Below, piece by piece: positions 4,890 to 6,817 of a DNA stretch of 6,817 bases. The notes beneath the pieces were generated by a model. The model had not been told where the DNA came from. It ran no database searches and saw only the letters and a program-made list of their open reading frames with translations. This DNA is from Pseudomonadota bacterium (lineage in GTDB: Bacteria; Pseudomonadota; Alphaproteobacteria; Azospirillales; Azospirillaceae): NCBI GenBank assembly GCA_023412175.1, contig JAEYOB010000208.1, positions 1-6,817 on the forward strand, given 5' to 3'. The position numbers and the translations under genes are program-made. Positions within the stretch are counted from its first letter, which is position 1. Every line of letters begins with the position of its first letter.

Positions 4890-5440
4890 CCGGCCATGCC
4901 CAGCATGTCCGCCGTTTCGACGATCCGTGCGTATTCGCCGTCCAGGTTGGCGAGCGACAGTTCGTGCACCTGCTCGGCCGTCCACAGCCGGCCGGTGCGG
5001 TCCCGCTTGCCGAAGGTGAAGCAGGCGTCGGCCACCACACGGGCGTCGAAGCCCAGGTTGCCGGCCATGCGGGCCGTCGCCTCGACGCTGTTGTTGGTGA
5101 TGACCCCGGCGATCACCAGGGTGGCGCAGCCGCGCTCGGCCAGCCACGTCTCCAGCCCGGTGCCGATGAAGGCGCTGTTGGTGGACTTGCCGACCACCAG
5201 CTCGCCCGGAAGGGGTTGGGCCTCGGCCTTGAAGGCGTGGCCGGCGCTGCCGGGGCGGTACGTGGACTCCGGCTCTTCGGAATCGTGGCGCACGTGCACG
5301 ACCGGCCGGCCGGTGCGCCGCCACGCGGCCAGCAGGGCGGCGATGTTGCCTTCCGTCTGCGGGTTGTTGCGCGGTCCGTGCGCCGCCCAGCGCGGATCGT
5401 CGATGGCCTTCTGCACGTCGATGATCATCAGCGCGGTCAT
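4886..5440 (-). CDS. Isochorismatase-family (cysteine hydrolase-like) protein with Ser in place of Cys
   Basis: A 184-residue Rossmann-like alpha/beta hydrolase of the isochorismatase/nicotinamidase superfamily. Conserved features are ALMIIDVQ at the N-terminus (Asp8 of the triad), VVHVRHDS (47-54), a VVGKSTNSAFIGTGLETWL block (82-100, triad Lys85), and AGVITNNSVEATARMAGNLGFD (111-132). The position normally holding the nucleophilic Cys is Ser118 (codon AGC, 5087-5089). Either it has lost amidase-type chemistry or it works like true isochorismatases, which do not need the Cys. ATG at 5440 matches the usual family start; an in-frame ATG at 5509 would add 23 unconserved residues. Neither has a good Shine-Dalgarno. 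It converges on the RNase H-fold gene with stop codons overlapping (4886-4889) and diverges from the pseudouridine synthase. The substrate cannot be named. Confidence 0.88.
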   Translation of the reverse strand: MTALMIIDVQKAIDDPRWAAHGPRNNPQTEGNIAALLAAWRRTGRPVVHVRHDSEEPESTYRPGSAGHAFKAEAQPLPGELVVGKSTNSAFIGTGLETWLAERGCATLVIAGVITNNSVEATARMAGNLGFDARVVADACFTFGKRDRTGRLWTAEQVHELSLANLDGEYARIVETADMLGMAG

Positions 5441-5534
5441 GGCGGGCAGGCTGGGCACGGCGGTCTCCGGAACGGCGATGGCGGGGGAAAAGCGGGCGCA
5501 TGGTGCCATTGTGCCGGGCGGTCGACCAGCCCGC

Positions 5535-5563
5535 GTGACAAGCGCGCCCGACTTCTGTCTAAT
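5535..5563 (+). promoter_or_regulatory. Strong sigma70-type promoter for the pseudouridine synthase gene
   Basis: GTGACA (5535-5540) and TCTAAT (5558-5563) each match five of six consensus bases and are exactly 17 bp apart. Transcription would begin near 5570, leaving a leader of about 24 nt that contains the GGAG ribosome binding site at 5582-5585. No equally good promoter is seen on the minus strand for the divergent isochorismatase-family gene in this 153-bp interval. Confidence 0.65.
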
Positions 5564-5593
5564 CCGCCGCGATTTTCGAGCGGAGTTGTGGTC

Positions 5594-6586
5594 ATGAGCG
5601 CGGTTGAGACACGGACGGTTTCGGCGGACGAGGCGGACATCCGCCTGGACCGCTGGTTCAAGCGGCACTTCCCGGACCTCGGGCACGGCCACTTGCAGAA
5701 GCTGCTGCGCACCGGGCAGGTCCGTGTCGACGGCAAGCGCGCGGACGCCGCGACCCGGCTGTCCGCCGGTCAGGCGATCCGTGTGCCGCCGCTGAACGTG
5801 CCCGCCGAGGCCGTCGGCGCCCCGGCGCGCCCCAAGCCGGCGATCAGCGACAAGGAGGCCGCCGCCCTCCAGGCGCGCGTGCTCTACAAGGACGAGGACG
5901 TGCTGGCCATCGACAAGCCGGCGGGTTTGGCGGTGCAGGGCGGCACCAACACCTCCAAGCACCTGGACGCCATGCTGGACGCGCTGCGCTTCGGCTCGGC
6001 CGAACGGCCGCGGCTGGTGCACCGCCTCGACAAGGACACCTCCGGCGTTCTCGTGCTGGCGCGCACGGTGTTCGCCGCCAGCCGGCTGGCCGAGACCTTC
6101 CGCGGCCGCGACGCCCGCAAGATCTACTGGGCCGCTACGGTGGGCGTGCCCAAGCCCTACCAGGGCAAGATCGATCTGGCGCTCGCCAAGGAGGGCGGCT
6201 CCCACGGCGAGCGCGTCGCCACCGACGAGGACGAGGGCAAGCGGGCGCTCACCTACTTCTCGGTGCTGGAGAACGCCGGCAAGGAGGCCGCCTTCGTGGC
6301 GCTGTGGCCGCGCACCGGCCGCACCCACCAGCTGCGCGTCCACATGGCGGCCATCGGCACGCCGATCCTCGGCGACGGCAAGTACGGCGGGCAGGGCGCC
6401 TTCCTGCCCGGCGCCGAGGTGCCGAAGAAGCTGCACCTGCACGCGCGCCGCCTGATCATCCCGCACCCGCGCACCGGCCGCCCCATCGACGTGACCGCCC
6501 CGCTGCCCGAGCACATGCAGGCGACCTGGAAGTATCTGGGCTTCAGCGGCAATCTGAAAGGCGACCCGTTCGCGGAGGTGGAATGA
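5594..6586 (+). CDS. 23S rRNA pseudouridine synthase, RluC/RluD type
   Basis: A 330-residue pseudouridine synthase of the RluA/C/D family, which isomerises uridines in large-subunit rRNA. The N-terminal S4 RNA-binding domain spans about 14-65 (ADIRLDRWFK at 14-23, then LQKLLRTGQVRVDGKRA at 34-50). The catalytic domain starts with VLYKDEDVLAIDKPAGLAV (96-114), has motif II RLVHRLDKDTSGVLVLAR (140-157) with catalytic Asp146, KIYWA (176-180), and motif III GRTHQLRVHMAAIGTPILGD (242-261). ATG 5594 has GGAG 8 nt upstream and a strong promoter before it. In Alphaproteobacteria the gene following rarA-crcB is usually annotated RluC, so U955/U2504/U2580-type targets are likely, but RluC versus RluD cannot be settled from motifs alone. 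The residues between about 66 and 90 form a basic, Pro/Ala-rich linker. Confidence 0.93.
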   Translation: MSAVETRTVSADEADIRLDRWFKRHFPDLGHGHLQKLLRTGQVRVDGKRADAATRLSAGQAIRVPPLNVPAEAVGAPARPKPAISDKEAAALQARVLYKDEDVLAIDKPAGLAVQGGTNTSKHLDAMLDALRFGSAERPRLVHRLDKDTSGVLVLARTVFAASRLAETFRGRDARKIYWAATVGVPKPYQGKIDLALAKEGGSHGERVATDEDEGKRALTYFSVLENAGKEAAFVALWPRTGRTHQLRVHMAAIGTPILGDGKYGGQGAFLPGAEVPKKLHLHARRLIIPHPRTGRPIDVTAPLPEHMQATWKYLGFSGNLKGDPFAEVE

Positions 6587-6653
6587 GACACCTTGAGGGC
6601 CCGCGCGGAGCAACCCACCTGTGGTGTCCCGCGCCGCCCCCGATGATCCCGTC

Positions 6654-6817
6654 ATGACCAAGCCGCTCCGCCTTGCCCTGTTCGACTGCGACGGCACGCT
6701 CGTCGACAGTCAGCACGCCATCGTCGATTCGATGGCGGAGGCGTGGCGCGCCCACGGCCTGGGCGAACCGGACCCGCACGCGGTGCGCCGCGTCGTCGGG
6801 CTGTCGCTGGTCGAGGC
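6654..6817 (+). CDS. HAD-superfamily phosphatase (Gph-like), 5' part, runs off the window
   Basis: The first 54 codons of a HAD-family hydrolase. Motif I, LALFDCDGTLVDSQ (7-20), carries the nucleophile Asp11 and acid/base Asp13. The helical cap begins with the segment AIVDSMAEAWRAHGLGEP. Such proteins are commonly annotated as phosphoglycolate phosphatase or beta-phosphoglucomutase-like, but the deciding cap residues lie beyond the window. ATG 6654 gives the expected family N-terminus yet has no Shine-Dalgarno. In-frame GTG codons at 6621 and 6624 sit 10-13 nt after GGAG (6607-6610) and would add 10 or 11 residues, so the start is uncertain. The gene follows the pseudouridine synthase by 67 nt on the same strand and is probably co-transcribed, a pairing I recall in other Alphaproteobacteria. 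Confidence 0.88.
   Translation, partial: MTKPLRLALFDCDGTLVDSQHAIVDSMAEAWRAHGLGEPDPHAVRRVVGLSLVE

Noticed and set aside
4106..5593. Continuous plus-strand frame joining the pseudouridine synthase to upstream sequence as a giant fusion
   Set aside because: The upstream portion is out of frame with the RNase H-fold gene and reads as Arg/Ala-rich noise. The synthase has its own ribosome binding site, promoter and family N-terminus at 5594.
6587..6628. GACACC (6587-6592) and GGTGTC (6623-6628) inverted repeat as a terminator after the pseudouridine synthase
   Set aside because: Only 6 bp, a 30-nt loop and no T-run. It could fold over the alternative GTG starts of the HAD gene, but the signal is too weak to call.
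4886..6697. A 603-codon open frame on the minus strand through the pseudouridine synthase
   Set aside because: Only the part from 5440 down matches a family. The upstream part is low-complexity antisense of a well-supported gene.

Overview
The window looks like a chromosomal housekeeping segment of a high-GC alphaproteobacterium, most likely a Rhodospirillales/Azospirillum-type organism. The reasons are very high GC at third codon positions, an L17 typical of the alpha operon, and the order rarA - crcB - RluC-type pseudouridine synthase - HAD phosphatase, which I recall as conserved in Alphaproteobacteria. The GC-rich inverted-repeat intergenic element also fits this group. The taxon is an inference, since no 16S or other marker is present.

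Layout. Bases 1-216 are the 3' end of rplQ, followed by a strong intrinsic terminator (272-304). A YqaA/DedA-like membrane protein (331-909) converges on a small two-helix membrane protein on the minus strand (965-1228), with two hairpins between them. Diverging from the latter is a small lipoprotein (1346-1627) with six cysteines in a mirror-symmetric spacing. It is followed 18 nt later by rarA (1646-2977), the AAA+ replication-fork/recombination factor. A 300-bp non-coding stretch follows, holding a GC-rich inverted-repeat element that probably ends rarA transcription and then an AT-richer leader with promoter-like boxes, a palindrome, repeated GTTTCAT motifs and a possible 20-codon leader ORF.

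This leader precedes a tight three-gene operon: crcB (fluoride channel), a DUF190 PII-like protein 3 nt downstream at most, and a 288-aa protein that I read as a DUF429-type RNase H-fold protein (ATGA overlap). An isochorismatase-family hydrolase on the minus strand (4886-5440) converges on the operon, with overlapping stop codons. Its catalytic-cysteine position is a serine. Diverging from it is a large-subunit rRNA pseudouridine synthase of the RluC/RluD type (5594-6586), behind a very good sigma70-type promoter. The window ends inside a HAD-family phosphatase (from 6654), which starts 67 nt after the synthase.

Most of the region is conventional. The parts that deserve a second look are the crcB leader, the crcB-DUF190-RNase H-fold operon, the Cys-rich lipoprotein and the Cys-to-Ser isochorismatase homologue. 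I see no mobile element, CRISPR array, tRNA or rRNA. I found no clear evidence for a wholly new system.
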